Of a stretch of DNA of 64,000 bases, positions 1 through 9,113 are shown in pieces. Made by a program: the position numbers and the translations under genes. Positions within the stretch are counted from its first letter, which is position 1, and each line of letters starts with the position of its first letter. A model generated the notes under the pieces. That model worked only from the letters and a program-made list of their open reading frames with translations, searched no databases and was not told where the DNA came from. Source of the DNA: an uncultured Porphyromonadaceae bacterium (GTDB lineage: Bacteria > Bacteroidota > Bacteroidia > Bacteroidales > Muribaculaceae); the NCBI GenBank assembly GCA_947175265.1, contig CAMWMD010000007.1:27337-91336 (forward strand), given 5' to 3'.

Positions 1-62
1 AGAGGTGACCCTTAATTTATCGGTCTTTTCCTTTTTCCAACCCCTCCTACCTTTTCATCATC

Positions 63-1070
63 ATGGATTCAAGCAATCTGATGTTTTCAATCATCATTCC
101 CGTCTACAACCGCCCTGACGAAATCTCCGATCTGCTAAAAAGTCTCTCATCACAGACCGACAAGGGATTCGAGACCATAATTGTCGAGGATGGTTCTACC
201 GTGCGATGCCTCGAGCAATGCGAATCTTTGGGCAAAGACGCAAGGGTGAAATATTTCTATAAGGGGAACGAGGGGCGAAGCATAGCCCGCAACTACGGGA
301 TGGAGCATGCCGAGGGCGACTATTTCATCTTCGTCGACTCCGATTGCATACTCCCTCCCGACTACATCGCAAATCTCCGCAAAGCACTCAAAAACGGTTA
401 CTCCGATTGCTTCGGTGGCCCCGATGCCGCCCATGATTCATTTTCCGACACACAGAAAGCCATCAACTATGCCATGACCTCATTCCTCACTACCGGCGGA
501 ATACGCGGCGGTAAGGTCAGCATGGAGAAATTCACACCCCGCACGTTCAATATGGGGTTCTCCCGTGAGGTATATGATAAAGTGGGGGGATTCCGCGAGA
601 TGTTCAGCGAGGATATCGACATGAGCACACGCATAAGGCTCGCGGGTTTCAGGATTTCCCTTTTCCCCGAAGTGGAGGTCTACCATAAGCGTCGTGTCGA
701 TTTCAAGAAATTCTGGCGGCAGGTGCATGTGTTCGGGATGTCGCGCATAACATTGCAACTCCTTTATCCCGGCTCGATGAAGGCCGTGCATTGTCTGCCC
801 GCTCTCTTCGTCATCGGTAGCGTGGCGATGATCATAGGTGCCTTCTTCAGGTGGTGGCTCATCCTCCCGCTGGTGTTCTACATAGCCGCCCTGTGGATTT
901 GGGGTATCATAAGCACACGTTCCTTCAAAATCGGCACCATGGGGGTGTTCGCCGCCCTCGTGCAACTCACCGGATACGGCACCGGTTTCATACGGGCCTA
1001 CGTCTGGAAAATACTTCTCCGACACGGCCGCGACATAAACGATGAGATTGAACGGAGACGGGGAAAATAA
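63..1070 (+). CDS. Family 2 glycosyltransferase, membrane-anchored
   Basis: This is a GT-A fold glycosyltransferase that probably transfers a sugar from a nucleotide-sugar donor at the inner membrane, for a surface glycan or glycolipid. The N-terminus has the classic strand (SIIIPVYNRPDE), followed by VEDGS. The metal-binding D-S-D lies at residues 92-94 (FVDSD), and an ED doublet in FSEDIDMS is the likely base region. Residues about 243-320 contain two or three hydrophobic membrane segments. An alternative start is Met7 (position 81), directly before the first strand. It lies 19 nt upstream of radC on the same strand. Acceptor and donor cannot be read from the sequence. Confidence 0.9.
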   Translation: MDSSNLMFSIIIPVYNRPDEISDLLKSLSSQTDKGFETIIVEDGSTVRCLEQCESLGKDARVKYFYKGNEGRSIARNYGMEHAEGDYFIFVDSDCILPPDYIANLRKALKNGYSDCFGGPDAAHDSFSDTQKAINYAMTSFLTTGGIRGGKVSMEKFTPRTFNMGFSREVYDKVGGFREMFSEDIDMSTRIRLAGFRISLFPEVEVYHKRRVDFKKFWRQVHVFGMSRITLQLLYPGSMKAVHCLPALFVIGSVAMIIGAFFRWWLILPLVFYIAALWIWGIISTRSFKIGTMGVFAALVQLTGYGTGFIRAYVWKILLRHGRDINDEIERRRGK

Positions 1071-1089
1071 AAATCACTGACAAAATATC

Positions 1090-1809
1090 ATGGCAATTGA
1101 TTATCAGAAACCTACGGATGACGCTCCCGTAAGGACCGTCAAAGAACTCGATCCCGACCAGCAACCTCGTGAGAAGGCTGAGAAATATGGCTGCGGTGTG
1201 CTATCTGTCCCCGAACTCTGGGCTCTGATTCTCCGCACAGGACTCACCGGCCTCCCGATTACGGAACTCTGCCGCAACCTCATGCATCAGAACGACAATT
1301 CACTCCACCGCCTTGAACGTCGCTCGCGCCAGGAACTCAGAAGTATAAAAGGAATAGGGAATACAAAAAGCGTGCAGGTGGAGGCCGTGATGGAACTTAT
1401 CAAACGATACTGCGAGGAAGATATCCCCCTTGATGAACCCATCACGGGGTCGCAACAGATCTTCGACCGTATGAAACTCAAGATTGGCAATCTCGACCAC
1501 GAAGAGGTGTGGGTGCTCCTCCTCAACCGCAGGAATCAGGTCATAAAGGAGATTTGCCTCACTGTCGGGACAAGCGTGGCCTCACTCTTCGATGTCAGGA
1601 AAGTGATAAAGATGGCTCTTCTGGAAAGCGCAGAAGGTGTGATCCTATGCCACAACCATCCGTCGGGGGGAATACAGCCCAGCCCACAAGACAGACAGAT
1701 CACCCTCGAATTGAAAAAGGGGTGCGACTTCATGAAACTCCGTATGCTTGACCACGTAATAGTCACCCCGACACGTTTCTACAGTTTCCACGACAACGGA
1801 GTCATCTGA
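1090..1809 (+). CDS. radC: RadC family JAB-domain protein
   Basis: RadC-family protein of 239 residues, the usual length. The N-terminal UPF0758 helix-hairpin-helix part contains a GIG turn (SIKGIGNTKS). The C-terminal MPN/JAB domain carries the metal motif HNHPSG...D (H-x-H, then Asp 11 residues after the second His). The family is annotated as DNA repair, but a direct repair role is doubtful; the JAMM metal site suggests a hydrolase. It follows the glycosyltransferase after 19 nt and is probably cotranscribed with it. It is convergent with the GH3 gene, only 5 nt away. Confidence 0.93.
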   Translation: MAIDYQKPTDDAPVRTVKELDPDQQPREKAEKYGCGVLSVPELWALILRTGLTGLPITELCRNLMHQNDNSLHRLERRSRQELRSIKGIGNTKSVQVEAVMELIKRYCEEDIPLDEPITGSQQIFDRMKLKIGNLDHEEVWVLLLNRRNQVIKEICLTVGTSVASLFDVRKVIKMALLESAEGVILCHNHPSGGIQPSPQDRQITLELKKGCDFMKLRMLDHVIVTPTRFYSFHDNGVI

Positions 1810-1814
1810 CCGTC

Positions 1815-3026
1815 TCATCGCTCAAGCCGCAGACGGAGAGAGTCGGTCCCTGTCCTGACATCCTCCCTTATACCCTCCAGCATCACTCCCGCAGACTTCT
1901 CCCGCACCAGATATTTATAGAAGAGTATCCTGCGGCAACGGTCGTCGATTACGGAGACCGGGACTTCCCCCTTGCGCACACCCTCCACCACCTCAGCAAT
2001 CTCCCTCCCGGTATCTGCCGGAGAAATCACGATATCGGCTCCCGCCATCAATGCCGCTACCGCTCCATACCCCTCTGCCCCTCCCATATTCAGAGCATCT
2101 GTCAAGACAAGGCCACGGAAGCCGAGTTCACCTCTCAGAAGGTCGTCGATTACAGGTGATGATACGGCGGCCGGCAATGAGTGCGGGTCTACAGCCGGAA
2201 CTGCAAGATGCCCCACCATCACTCCCGACAGGCCACTCTCTATATAATGACGGAAAGGATAAAGGTCGATGCTGTCGAGTTGATGCAACGACCGCCGGAT
2301 GACCGGCAACGTGCGGTGGCTGTCGGCCGAGGGACTGCCATGCCCGGGAAAATGCTTGGCCACACTTATCACCCTTCCCCCTTCAAGACCCCTCGCGTAG
2401 GCCGTGCCAAGTTCGGCCACACGCACCGGATCTCCCCCGAATGAGCGGCTCCCTATGATTCCTCCCGGATTCTCCACCACATCCACCACGGGACCGAGCA
2501 CCATGTTTATACCTATCCTGCGGCATTCACGCGCCACCTCGCTCCCATATTCAAATAGGAGTTCCTCATCCGCTTTCTCCCCTATCCTTCCGTTTCGCGG
2601 AAAATCGGGCGCATCCTCAAGACGCATACCCAATCCCCATTCCGCATCTATGGCTATGAAAAGGGGCACCTCTGATTTAAGCGACATGTCTGAAAGCAAT
2701 GCTGCCGACTCCACATCCCCCTTCAGCAGCACTATCCCCCCGACGTGCAGATCGGATATGTAGGAACGGAATCTCCTGACCGTGGCCTCGTCGACTCTGG
2801 AATATATCGAGGGCATGAAGCACTGCCCCACCCTTTGCTCAAGGGTGAGGCAGTTAAGCAAGGAATCGGAGTATGCTGTCGCCTCCGAAGTCAGGTCTGT
2901 CTCCCGGGGGGAGACGGTTTTTATGGAATCGGCGTAATCACCCTTCACTCCCGAGGATGAACACCCTGAGGTGATGGCGCAGATAATGCCCAGCGTCAGG
3001 CTATGCAGTATGTTGCGGAATATCAT
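1815..3026 (-). CDS. Glycoside hydrolase family 3 lipoprotein (NagZ-like)
   Basis: GH3 N-terminal-domain hydrolase, 403 residues, resembling beta-N-acetylhexosaminidases. The hallmark KHFPGHG...DSH motif is present; in NagZ-type enzymes its His/Asp pair provides the acid/base. A Cys in ITSGCSSSG forms a lipobox, so this is probably a periplasmic or outer-membrane lipoprotein. It lacks the second GH3 domain, as NagZ does. Its start overlaps the stop of the 5'-nucleotidase gene by 4 nt (ATGA), so the two are translationally coupled, with gpmI upstream. Peptidoglycan-fragment turnover is a likely role but is inferred. Confidence 0.88.
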   Translation of the reverse strand: MIFRNILHSLTLGIICAITSGCSSSGVKGDYADSIKTVSPRETDLTSEATAYSDSLLNCLTLEQRVGQCFMPSIYSRVDEATVRRFRSYISDLHVGGIVLLKGDVESAALLSDMSLKSEVPLFIAIDAEWGLGMRLEDAPDFPRNGRIGEKADEELLFEYGSEVARECRRIGINMVLGPVVDVVENPGGIIGSRSFGGDPVRVAELGTAYARGLEGGRVISVAKHFPGHGSPSADSHRTLPVIRRSLHQLDSIDLYPFRHYIESGLSGVMVGHLAVPAVDPHSLPAAVSSPVIDDLLRGELGFRGLVLTDALNMGGAEGYGAVAALMAGADIVISPADTGREIAEVVEGVRKGEVPVSVIDDRCRRILFYKYLVREKSAGVMLEGIREDVRTGTDSLRLRLER

Positions 3027-4603
3027 AACGAGGTGTCTGTGACGTAACGTGGATTCGGATCCGGAGCCACCGGCACTCCGAGTTCACCCTGGCGTACGAA
3101 CCATCGCAAGGTCGGGGCGGCCACCTCCACGTCATCCGTCCATATCAGACGATGGCGTGCAAGCGACACCATATCGTCATTCCCCTCGGCGGCATAGTTT
3201 ATGGTGCCCAATATGTATGTCTTCTCGGGATCCATCTCCTCGCCGTCTATTACCACGCGTCGGACACCCCCTTTTCCATCCGTCACCACACGCACATTGC
3301 CGCTTATACCTTCGCCACCCTTTCGGGCACCCACGGCAAGCGCATCTATCAGGTCCTGTCCTTTGATCTCCACGATGACGAAATAGTTGGAGAACGGATA
3401 GGTCGAGAGTATCTGTCCCTCGGTTATATCCCCCTCAGGCATATCCTGGCGTATACCGCCGACATTCATGATGGCCATGTCAAGACGGGGCACATCCACA
3501 CCGGCAGCCTGAAGCGAATCCACCTTGTGCCGGAGATAATCGTAAGTGAGGTCTGCTGTCATGTTTGCCATAGGCCCGACACGCTCACCATTCTTCATGG
3601 AGTAGGCCGAACGGGCGATAACCCTCCCACCTATGGAATCCACCACCTGCCGGTAAGGTTCTATGAAATCCTTCATCCTCTTGTCGAGTTTATCCTCAGG
3701 GAAACGGTCTGTCACGGGAATCAGTTCATATTCATAGTCTTTACCGTCAGACCCTTTGAGCCTGTCGAGATCTATGGTTATCTTACCGATATACTTCCCG
3801 TACTTCCCTGTCTGCCCTACCCTGACTAATTTCCCGTCAGCGTTAGGGAGCAGGGAGGGATACTTCTCAGGATGCGCCGGGTCGATAAGCGTGTGTGAAT
3901 GTCCCCCTATCACTATGTCGATGTCGCTGCTCGCGGCAATCAGTTCAGGGTCGGTGGTCTTTTCGTTCTCCTTCTCGTAGCCGATATGGGTCACGGCCAC
4001 CACGAGGTCGCACTTCTTGTCGTGTTTCAGGTACGCCGCCACACGGTTGGCTTCCGGGATAATATCCTTGAAGCGCACGTCTATGTTGTTTGCGGATATG
4101 AGACTCGCGGGGTCTACATTCAGCCCTATGAAACCGATCTTCTTACCCCCAATCTTCTTTATGACGTAGGGGGAGAAGACTCCCTCAAGTTCCGTCCCGT
4201 CGAAATCATAGTTGGCCGATAGCCGTGCCCCTTTTACCGTGCGGTATTTCTCCGCGAGATCCTTCATGCCGTTGTCAAACTCATGATTTCCGAGAATGCG
4301 CACGTCATAACCAATCATGTCCATGAGGGGATACTCCACATCGCCACGGAAATATTTGAAATACAATGACCCCTGCACCATATCGCCGGCATCAACAGTG
4401 ATGACGTTCTTCTCGGCTCTCCTTACGGAGTCGATTATGGCCTTCCGCTGGAGCACGCCCCCGGTGCCGTCGGCGTTCACCTCTATGGCGGAATGGGTGT
4501 CGTTGGTATGTAGTATCACGAGTTTCTCAGCGTATGCATTGAAACACAGGGCGACTGCTCCCATGAGGGAAGCCGTCGCCCTGAATAAAGTTGAAACTTT
4601 CAT
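3023..4603 (-). CDS. 5'-nucleotidase / UDP-sugar hydrolase family protein
   Basis: Secreted metallophosphoesterase of the UshA/5'-nucleotidase family, 526 residues, with an N-terminal signal peptide ending near ALCFNAYA. The metal-site motifs occur in order: HTNDTH, DAGDMVQG, LGNHEFDNG and GGHSHT. A C-terminal 5_nucleotid_C domain follows (about residues 320-500, containing NVGGIRQD). It hydrolyses nucleotides or UDP-sugars in the periplasm. It sits 46 nt downstream of gpmI and overlaps the GH3 gene by 4 nt, suggesting a three-gene operon. The exact substrate is unknown. Confidence 0.9.
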   Translation of the reverse strand: MKVSTLFRATASLMGAVALCFNAYAEKLVILHTNDTHSAIEVNADGTGGVLQRKAIIDSVRRAEKNVITVDAGDMVQGSLYFKYFRGDVEYPLMDMIGYDVRILGNHEFDNGMKDLAEKYRTVKGARLSANYDFDGTELEGVFSPYVIKKIGGKKIGFIGLNVDPASLISANNIDVRFKDIIPEANRVAAYLKHDKKCDLVVAVTHIGYEKENEKTTDPELIAASSDIDIVIGGHSHTLIDPAHPEKYPSLLPNADGKLVRVGQTGKYGKYIGKITIDLDRLKGSDGKDYEYELIPVTDRFPEDKLDKRMKDFIEPYRQVVDSIGGRVIARSAYSMKNGERVGPMANMTADLTYDYLRHKVDSLQAAGVDVPRLDMAIMNVGGIRQDMPEGDITEGQILSTYPFSNYFVIVEIKGQDLIDALAVGARKGGEGISGNVRVVTDGKGGVRRVVIDGEEMDPEKTYILGTINYAAEGNDDMVSLARHRLIWTDDVEVAAPTLRWFVRQGELGVPVAPDPNPRYVTDTSL

Positions 4604-4649
4604 TTCAGTTCAATGGAAATTCGTAAGATCTATCTTATCCGCTACCCGC

Positions 4650-6158
4650 TCAGTCTGCGATAAGATCCTCACCGGTCATATCAGCAGGCTGGGGAAGCCC
4701 CATGATGTGTAGCAGAGAGGGAGCCACGTCAGCGAGTTTGCCATCCTTCACCTTGGCATCCTTGTTGCCGATGTAGATGAACGGCACGGGATTGAGTGAG
4801 TGGGCGGTGTTGGGGGTGCCGTCTTCGTTGATGGCATGGTCAGCGTTGCCGTGGTCGGCTATGATGATTGTGCCGTAGCCGTGTGCCTTGGCTGCCTCCA
4901 CTACCCTCTCGACACACTTGTCAAGGGTTTCCACTGCCTTCTGGATTGCGGGATAGACACCTGTATGGCCCACCATGTCGCCGTTGGCGAAGTTGACCAC
5001 GATGAAGTCGAACTTCTCTGAATCTATGGCATCCACGAGCTTGTCAGTAACCTCCGGGGCACTCATCTCGGGCTGGAGATCGTAGGTAGCCACTTTCGGA
5101 GAGGGAACGAGGATACGCTCCTCACCCTCGAAAGGCGCCTCGCGTCCGCCGTTGAAGAAGAAGGTGACGTGGGCATATTTCTCTGTCTCGGCTATGTGGA
5201 GCTGTTTCTTTCCGTTCTGCGACAGGTACTCGGCCAGAGTATCGGGCACGTCTGACTTGGAGAAGAGCACATGGACACCCTTGAAGGAATCATCGTAGGG
5301 AGTCATGCAATAGTACTGGAGGTCAGGTATGGGATTCATGCCGTCTTCCGAATGCTGCGTCAGAACAGTGGTGAGTTCCTTGGCGCGGTCATTACGGTAG
5401 TTGAAGAATATCACCACGTGGCCTGCGCCGATACGTCCGTCTACCTTATCATTCACGATAGGCTTGATGAACTCGTCGGTGACGCCCTCGGCGTATGATT
5501 CCTCCACAGCTTCTATGACGTTGTCGGTGTGCTTACCCTCGCCATACACGAGAAGGTTGTAGGCCTCTTTAAGACGTTCCCAACGCTTGTCACGGTCCAT
5601 GGCATAGTAGCGGCCGATTACGGATGCTATCGTGCCGGCGCTCTTGTCGCAATGTTCCTTGATCTCACGGAGGAAACCGGCTCCGCTCTTGGGGTCGGTG
5701 TCACGTCCGTCCATGAAGCAGTGGAGATACACGCGGCTCAGGTCGTAGGCCTTGGCCGTGTCGCACAGGGCGTAGAGATGGTCGAGGCTTGAATGCACAC
5801 CTCCGGCTGAGGCAAGGCCCATGAAATGGATGGGCACGTTATTTTTCTGCGCGTACTCGAAAGCAGACACGATTTCGGGATTCTTGGCGAACGAACCGTC
5901 GGCTATCGCGCGGTTGATCTTCACGAGATCCTGATATACCACACGTCCGGCGCCGATATTGAGGTGTCCTACCTCGGAATTACCCATCTGGCCGTCGGGG
6001 AGACCTACATTCTCGCCGCTCGCCTGAAGCTGCGAGTGGGGATAGTTGGCCACGAGACTGTCCATATACGGGGTCGGAGTGTTGAAGATGGCATCATCCT
6101 TCTTATGGTCGCCAAGACCATATCCGTCGAGGATGATGAGTAAAGCTTTGCTTGACAT
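4650..6158 (-). CDS. gpmI: 2,3-bisphosphoglycerate-independent phosphoglycerate mutase
   Basis: Cofactor-independent phosphoglycerate mutase interconverts 3- and 2-phosphoglycerate in glycolysis. Its 502 residues match the family length. It has the alkaline-phosphatase-superfamily metal site: ILDGYG near the N-terminus, the phosphorylated Ser61 in [17 protein letters not shown], and ADHGNADH near the C-terminus. It is the first gene of the apparent gpmI - 5'-nucleotidase - GH3 operon. The start is the Met directly before [11 protein letters not shown]. Confidence 0.97.
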   Translation of the reverse strand: MSSKALLIILDGYGLGDHKKDDAIFNTPTPYMDSLVANYPHSQLQASGENVGLPDGQMGNSEVGHLNIGAGRVVYQDLVKINRAIADGSFAKNPEIVSAFEYAQKNNVPIHFMGLASAGGVHSSLDHLYALCDTAKAYDLSRVYLHCFMDGRDTDPKSGAGFLREIKEHCDKSAGTIASVIGRYYAMDRDKRWERLKEAYNLLVYGEGKHTDNVIEAVEESYAEGVTDEFIKPIVNDKVDGRIGAGHVVIFFNYRNDRAKELTTVLTQHSEDGMNPIPDLQYYCMTPYDDSFKGVHVLFSKSDVPDTLAEYLSQNGKKQLHIAETEKYAHVTFFFNGGREAPFEGEERILVPSPKVATYDLQPEMSAPEVTDKLVDAIDSEKFDFIVVNFANGDMVGHTGVYPAIQKAVETLDKCVERVVEAAKAHGYGTIIIADHGNADHAINEDGTPNTAHSLNPVPFIYIGNKDAKVKDGKLADVAPSLLHIMGLPQPADMTGEDLIAD

Positions 6159-6229
6159 GTTTTATTCTGTTTTAGATTTCGGTTTCTGAAATTATAACGC
6201 CGCGGGACCTCCCTTAGGTTTCCCTTTCC

Positions 6230-6260
6230 AAAAAAAGCTTCCGCCGTAGGGGGAAGCTTT
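6230..6260 (-). terminator. Intrinsic terminator of rplS
   Basis: The 9-bp stem AAAGCTTCC / GGAAGCTTT is followed on the minus strand by a run of Ts (TTTTTTT), 30 nt after the rplS stop. Confidence 0.85.
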
Positions 6261-6289
6261 CTGAAGGTCGGTTCCGTAAGGAGGCCTGA

Positions 6290-6655
6290 TCACTTGTTCT
6301 CTTTCTTGACGTAACGCTCTTTGATGCGGGCTTTCTTGCCTGTGAGGTTACGCAGATAGTAAAGCTTGGAGCGACGCACCTTGCCATACTTGTTGACAGT
6401 GATTGACTCGATGAAGGGTGACTCGATGGGGAAGATTCTCTCAACGCCGATTCCGTCTGAAATCTTGCGCACTGTGAAACGCTTCTTATCCTCGTGGCCG
6501 TTGATGCGGATCACTACACCACGGAACTGCTGGATACGCTCCTTGTTACCCTCTTTGATGCGGTAAGCAACTGTGATGGTGTCGCCGGGTCCAAAGTCAT
6601 CGAATTTCTTCTTGGGAGTTGCAAATGCCTCCTCTGCAATTTTTATTAAATCCAT
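6290..6655 (-). CDS. rplS: 50S ribosomal protein L19
   Basis: L19, 121 residues, sits at the 30S-50S interface of the large subunit. The family signature is visible: [22 protein letters not shown] near residues 22-43 (quoted here in part), then FRGVVI and [17 protein letters not shown]. It is monocistronic here, with its own strong promoter (6730-6761) and terminator (6230-6260). Confidence 0.98.
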   Translation of the reverse strand: MDLIKIAEEAFATPKKKFDDFGPGDTITVAYRIKEGNKERIQQFRGVVIRINGHEDKKRFTVRKISDGIGVERIFPIESPFIESITVNKYGKVRRSKLYYLRNLTGKKARIKERYVKKENK

Positions 6656-6729
6656 TGTTGTGATTTGATTTGACGTTTACTTGCAATTTAACAAGCTTCC
6701 ATGTCTTGCCAGAGATTACAAATTCGCTG

Positions 6730-6761
6730 CAAAGTTACAATTTATTTCTGACTCCTGCAAA
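6730..6761 (-). promoter_or_regulatory. Bacteroidota promoter of rplS
   Basis: The minus strand reads TTTG (6761-6758), a 20-nt spacer, then TAACTTTG (6737-6730), an exact match to the Bacteroidota -33/-7 consensus. It lies about 75 nt upstream of the rplS start. Confidence 0.85.
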
Positions 6762-6779
6762 TCTTACAGTTAAGAAAAC

Positions 6780-7799
6780 TCAAAGCAACTCTGAAATCTG
6801 TAGCCCCAGATTTATCAGCAGCGTAGACGCGCTCTTGTGGGGCATAGCGTATGCCGCGCCAACGCTGAAGGTGCGCGTCTTTATTCCCAACCCTAAGGAG
6901 AAGCCCGAGAAAAAATTCCGCTGATACGCGCTCATGTCGCTCCTCATCTTGTAGTTGTAGGCCAGGTCTACGTAGACCCGCTCCGAAGGCTGATATTGGG
7001 CTCCGAATATCAGATGCCGGAAGAAATCGCCCGCAAAGGTTGATTTGAGGGTCTTTTCCTGCACCCCTCCGTCTTCCGTATGCTCATAGTAGTGGAGATG
7101 CCAGCGTGTAAGGTTCTGCGCCGTGATGCTGAGAGAGAATGGACTCGAGCCGAGACTCTGCATCCAGCCCAACTGTATGTCGAAGGGAAGACGGTCGTAG
7201 CTGCTGTCAAACCGTTTTATCTGCCCTCCCATATTCTTGAAGACCACAGAAAGCGACATGTCATGGACATCGTCATAATAGTTTATACCCACATCGGCGG
7301 CCATGGCGAAGGCGGAGTATTGCTCGTAACTGCTGTATATCATCTTCAGATTTATACCTCCGCGCAGACGCGACGTGAAATCATGGGAGTATGTGCCCTC
7401 AAACACAAAGTCGGACGGCGTGAATGACCCTGTCGGGCTGCCGTCGGCCTCGAAACCCTGGATCTCGCCGTAGTTCAGATAGCGTATGGCGCCGCTCCAA
7501 GCGGAGTGCTCCCCCGCGCTCTGCCCGTAGCGTATCCCCGCGAAATTCGCCGAGCCGAGATAGTGCATGTAGCTCGCCGCCAACTGCTTCTCCACCTCCG
7601 GACCCAGCAACGCCGGATTCTGTTCGGCAAGGGTCACGTCGTCATCTATGATTGTGATGTTGGTGCCTCCGAGGCCGAAAACGTGGCTCGAGGTAGGCAC
7701 CGTAAGGAAATCGTAGGCCGAACGCCCGGTCTGCCCCCGGGCCGACACGGCGGCCAGAATCATTCCAAATGTCAGATATGTAATGCGCTTTAATAACAT
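6780..7799 (-). CDS. porQ: Type IX secretion system protein PorQ
   Basis: An outer-membrane beta-barrel protein of about 339 residues with a cleavable signal peptide (Met start at 7799, MLLKRITYLTFGMIL). PorQ belongs to the Por/T9SS apparatus and, with PorU/V/Z, forms the attachment complex that anchors cargo at the surface. Support comes from the family-typical N-terminus (YDFLTVPTSSHVFGLGG, then AEQNPALLG) and the alternating aromatic barrel strands. The longer frame from 7823 adds 8 residues without signal-peptide character, so I prefer 7799. It fits the T9SS plug protein and sorting-tail C10 protease elsewhere in the window. Confidence 0.87.
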   Translation of the reverse strand: MLLKRITYLTFGMILAAVSARGQTGRSAYDFLTVPTSSHVFGLGGTNITIIDDDVTLAEQNPALLGPEVEKQLAASYMHYLGSANFAGIRYGQSAGEHSAWSGAIRYLNYGEIQGFEADGSPTGSFTPSDFVFEGTYSHDFTSRLRGGINLKMIYSSYEQYSAFAMAADVGINYYDDVHDMSLSVVFKNMGGQIKRFDSSYDRLPFDIQLGWMQSLGSSPFSLSITAQNLTRWHLHYYEHTEDGGVQEKTLKSTFAGDFFRHLIFGAQYQPSERVYVDLAYNYKMRSDMSAYQRNFFSGFSLGLGIKTRTFSVGAAYAMPHKSASTLLINLGLQISELL

Positions 7800-7845
7800 G
7801 TCATTACTATAACGAGATTCCAACCCCGCTATTATATATATGGGA

Positions 7846-7875
7846 AGGTCCCGGCAGACAAATCCGCCGGGACCT
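7846..7875. terminator. Hairpin between the OMP gene and porQ
   Basis: The 10-bp perfect stem AGGTCCCGGC / GCCGGGACCT lies 22 nt after the stop of the OMP gene at 7898 and 46 nt before porQ. The U-tract is weak, so it may be a leaky terminator or a processing or stability hairpin. Confidence 0.6.
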
Positions 7876-7897
7876 CGTTTATGTCGCCGTTTTCGGT

Positions 7898-8449
7898 TTA
7901 GAAATTATATATGAATCCGAGATTCAGGCTTGTAGTCTTGAAATTCAGACCGAAGTTGGGTGTCACAGCGCCTGAATCTTTCGCCGCATCGTTACCATTC
8001 TCATAATAGAGGCCACCGAGGTGTGCTATGATTGAGAATTTCTCTGTCGGGTTGATTGAGATGCCGGGCTTGAAGCCGATGCCATAGACGAAGTTGGTGT
8101 CGGAAGAATCATTATCCTTATATTTGGATGCGCCGAAGCCAAGATCAACACCGCCGTCTACGAAAAGGCTCACCATATTGTTCGAACTGCGGAAGTAAGT
8201 CCAGCGGGCGTAGGGATTGATGATGCCGAGATTGATGCTCAGGCCCTGCTTGTACTGGTGCTGATAGCCGAGTTGCGCACCTACCGCCCATGAGTCGTTG
8301 AAGTTGTAGCCTACTTCGGGAAGGATGGAGAACTCTGTGTAGTTCTTGTCAAACTCGCGGTATACACCTACGGCACCACCGATATAGTACTGAGCGGACG
8401 CTGAAACTGATGCAATGATAAGCATTGCGATGAAAAGTAACTTTCTCAT
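7898..8449 (-). CDS. Outer-membrane beta-barrel protein (OmpW/OprF-like fold)
   Basis: Small secreted barrel protein of 183 residues. The signal peptide MRKLLFIAMLIIASVSASAQ is followed by alternating hydrophobic/aromatic strands and ends with an aromatic C-terminal strand (SLNLGFIYNF), the usual signature of outer-membrane insertion. It belongs to the common Bacteroidota 'outer membrane beta-barrel' group (OMP_b-brl). Specific function unknown. It has its own promoter about 160 nt upstream. Confidence 0.85.
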   Translation of the reverse strand: MRKLLFIAMLIIASVSASAQYYIGGAVGVYREFDKNYTEFSILPEVGYNFNDSWAVGAQLGYQHQYKQGLSINLGIINPYARWTYFRSSNNMVSLFVDGGVDLGFGASKYKDNDSSDTNFVYGIGFKPGISINPTEKFSIIAHLGGLYYENGNDAAKDSGAVTPNFGLNFKTTSLNLGFIYNF

Positions 8450-8610
8450 TTTTTACTGATTTTTACGAGAATGGTGGAAACATTCTCCGGTTAATAATGA
8501 TTACTTGTAAGTTTTCAAGGAATTAGTTTTTATCAGACGTGGATACAAGGCACGTTCTGGCAGTTAAGCAAATTAAAATCTCAGAAATATATTTTTGATT
8601 TTTAGCGCTG

Positions 8611-8643
8611 CAAAGTTAAGCATAAAATTTCACATTCACCAAA
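8611..8643 (-). promoter_or_regulatory. Promoter of the OMP gene at 7898-8449
   Basis: The minus strand reads TTTG (8643-8640), a 21-nt spacer, then TAACTTTG (8618-8611). It predicts a 5' UTR of about 150 nt. Confidence 0.75.
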
Positions 8644-9113
8644 CGTTTGTGCAAAAAATATGACTCCGGTTGCATTGCTCTTTTCATTTTGAAAGAATTT
8701 CCCGGGGGGAAGCCTTGCTTCGTTATCGTTCCGGGGGTGGAACGTGTTGCAGGATAAGGAAGAATTTGTAATAGATTAAGTGCCAATAAGTAATAGAGGA
8801 ATTTGAGGTCAAAAAATCCTAAAATTCTGTTAAAATCGTTCCGTTCCAAAAAATAAAAAAGTGCAAAAAACTCAAAATCCTTGAGTTTTTAAGGGATATT
8901 TGGAAGAATTATAAAGAAAACTCTTAAAAATTGAATGGCAAAGAAAGCAACCGGAATTTAAAAGCGATACTTATTCCACAAATTGACAAGAATCTTAAAT
9001 AAAAGAGCCGTGGTTGCGGTTTATGATGTCCTACTCCCAATTATCCGATAACTTTGCTGCCGTTACTTACAAATGATTACGAAACAATTTCATACCGACT
9101 AAATCTGACTTAA
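8644..9113. other. AT-rich intergenic boundary of the five-gene cassette
   Basis: This 470-nt stretch has no credible gene. A 77-codon minus-strand frame in it has no recognisable protein character and overlaps the OMP promoter. It holds one hairpin (8866-8890). I see no integrase, tRNA or clear direct repeat marking an integration site. Confidence 0.6.
8866..8890. terminator. Bidirectional-looking intrinsic terminator
   Basis: The 10-bp stem AAAAACTCAA / TTGAGTTTTT has a 5-nt loop and is flanked by A and T runs. It lies about 225 nt past the stop of the 716-residue protein and is the likely end of the five-gene transcript. Confidence 0.65.

Noticed and set aside
480..1025. 181-codon minus-strand frame opposite the glycosyltransferase
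   Set aside because: Antisense shadow of a well-supported GT2 gene; composition follows the reverse codons and no domain is visible.
3152..3829. 225-codon plus-strand frame opposite the 5'-nucleotidase gene
   Set aside because: Mirror frame of a gene with clear metallophosphoesterase motifs; His/Tyr-rich shadow composition.
8616..8849. 77-codon minus-strand frame upstream of the OMP gene
   Set aside because: AT-rich, no protein-like pattern, and it includes the promoter of the OMP gene.
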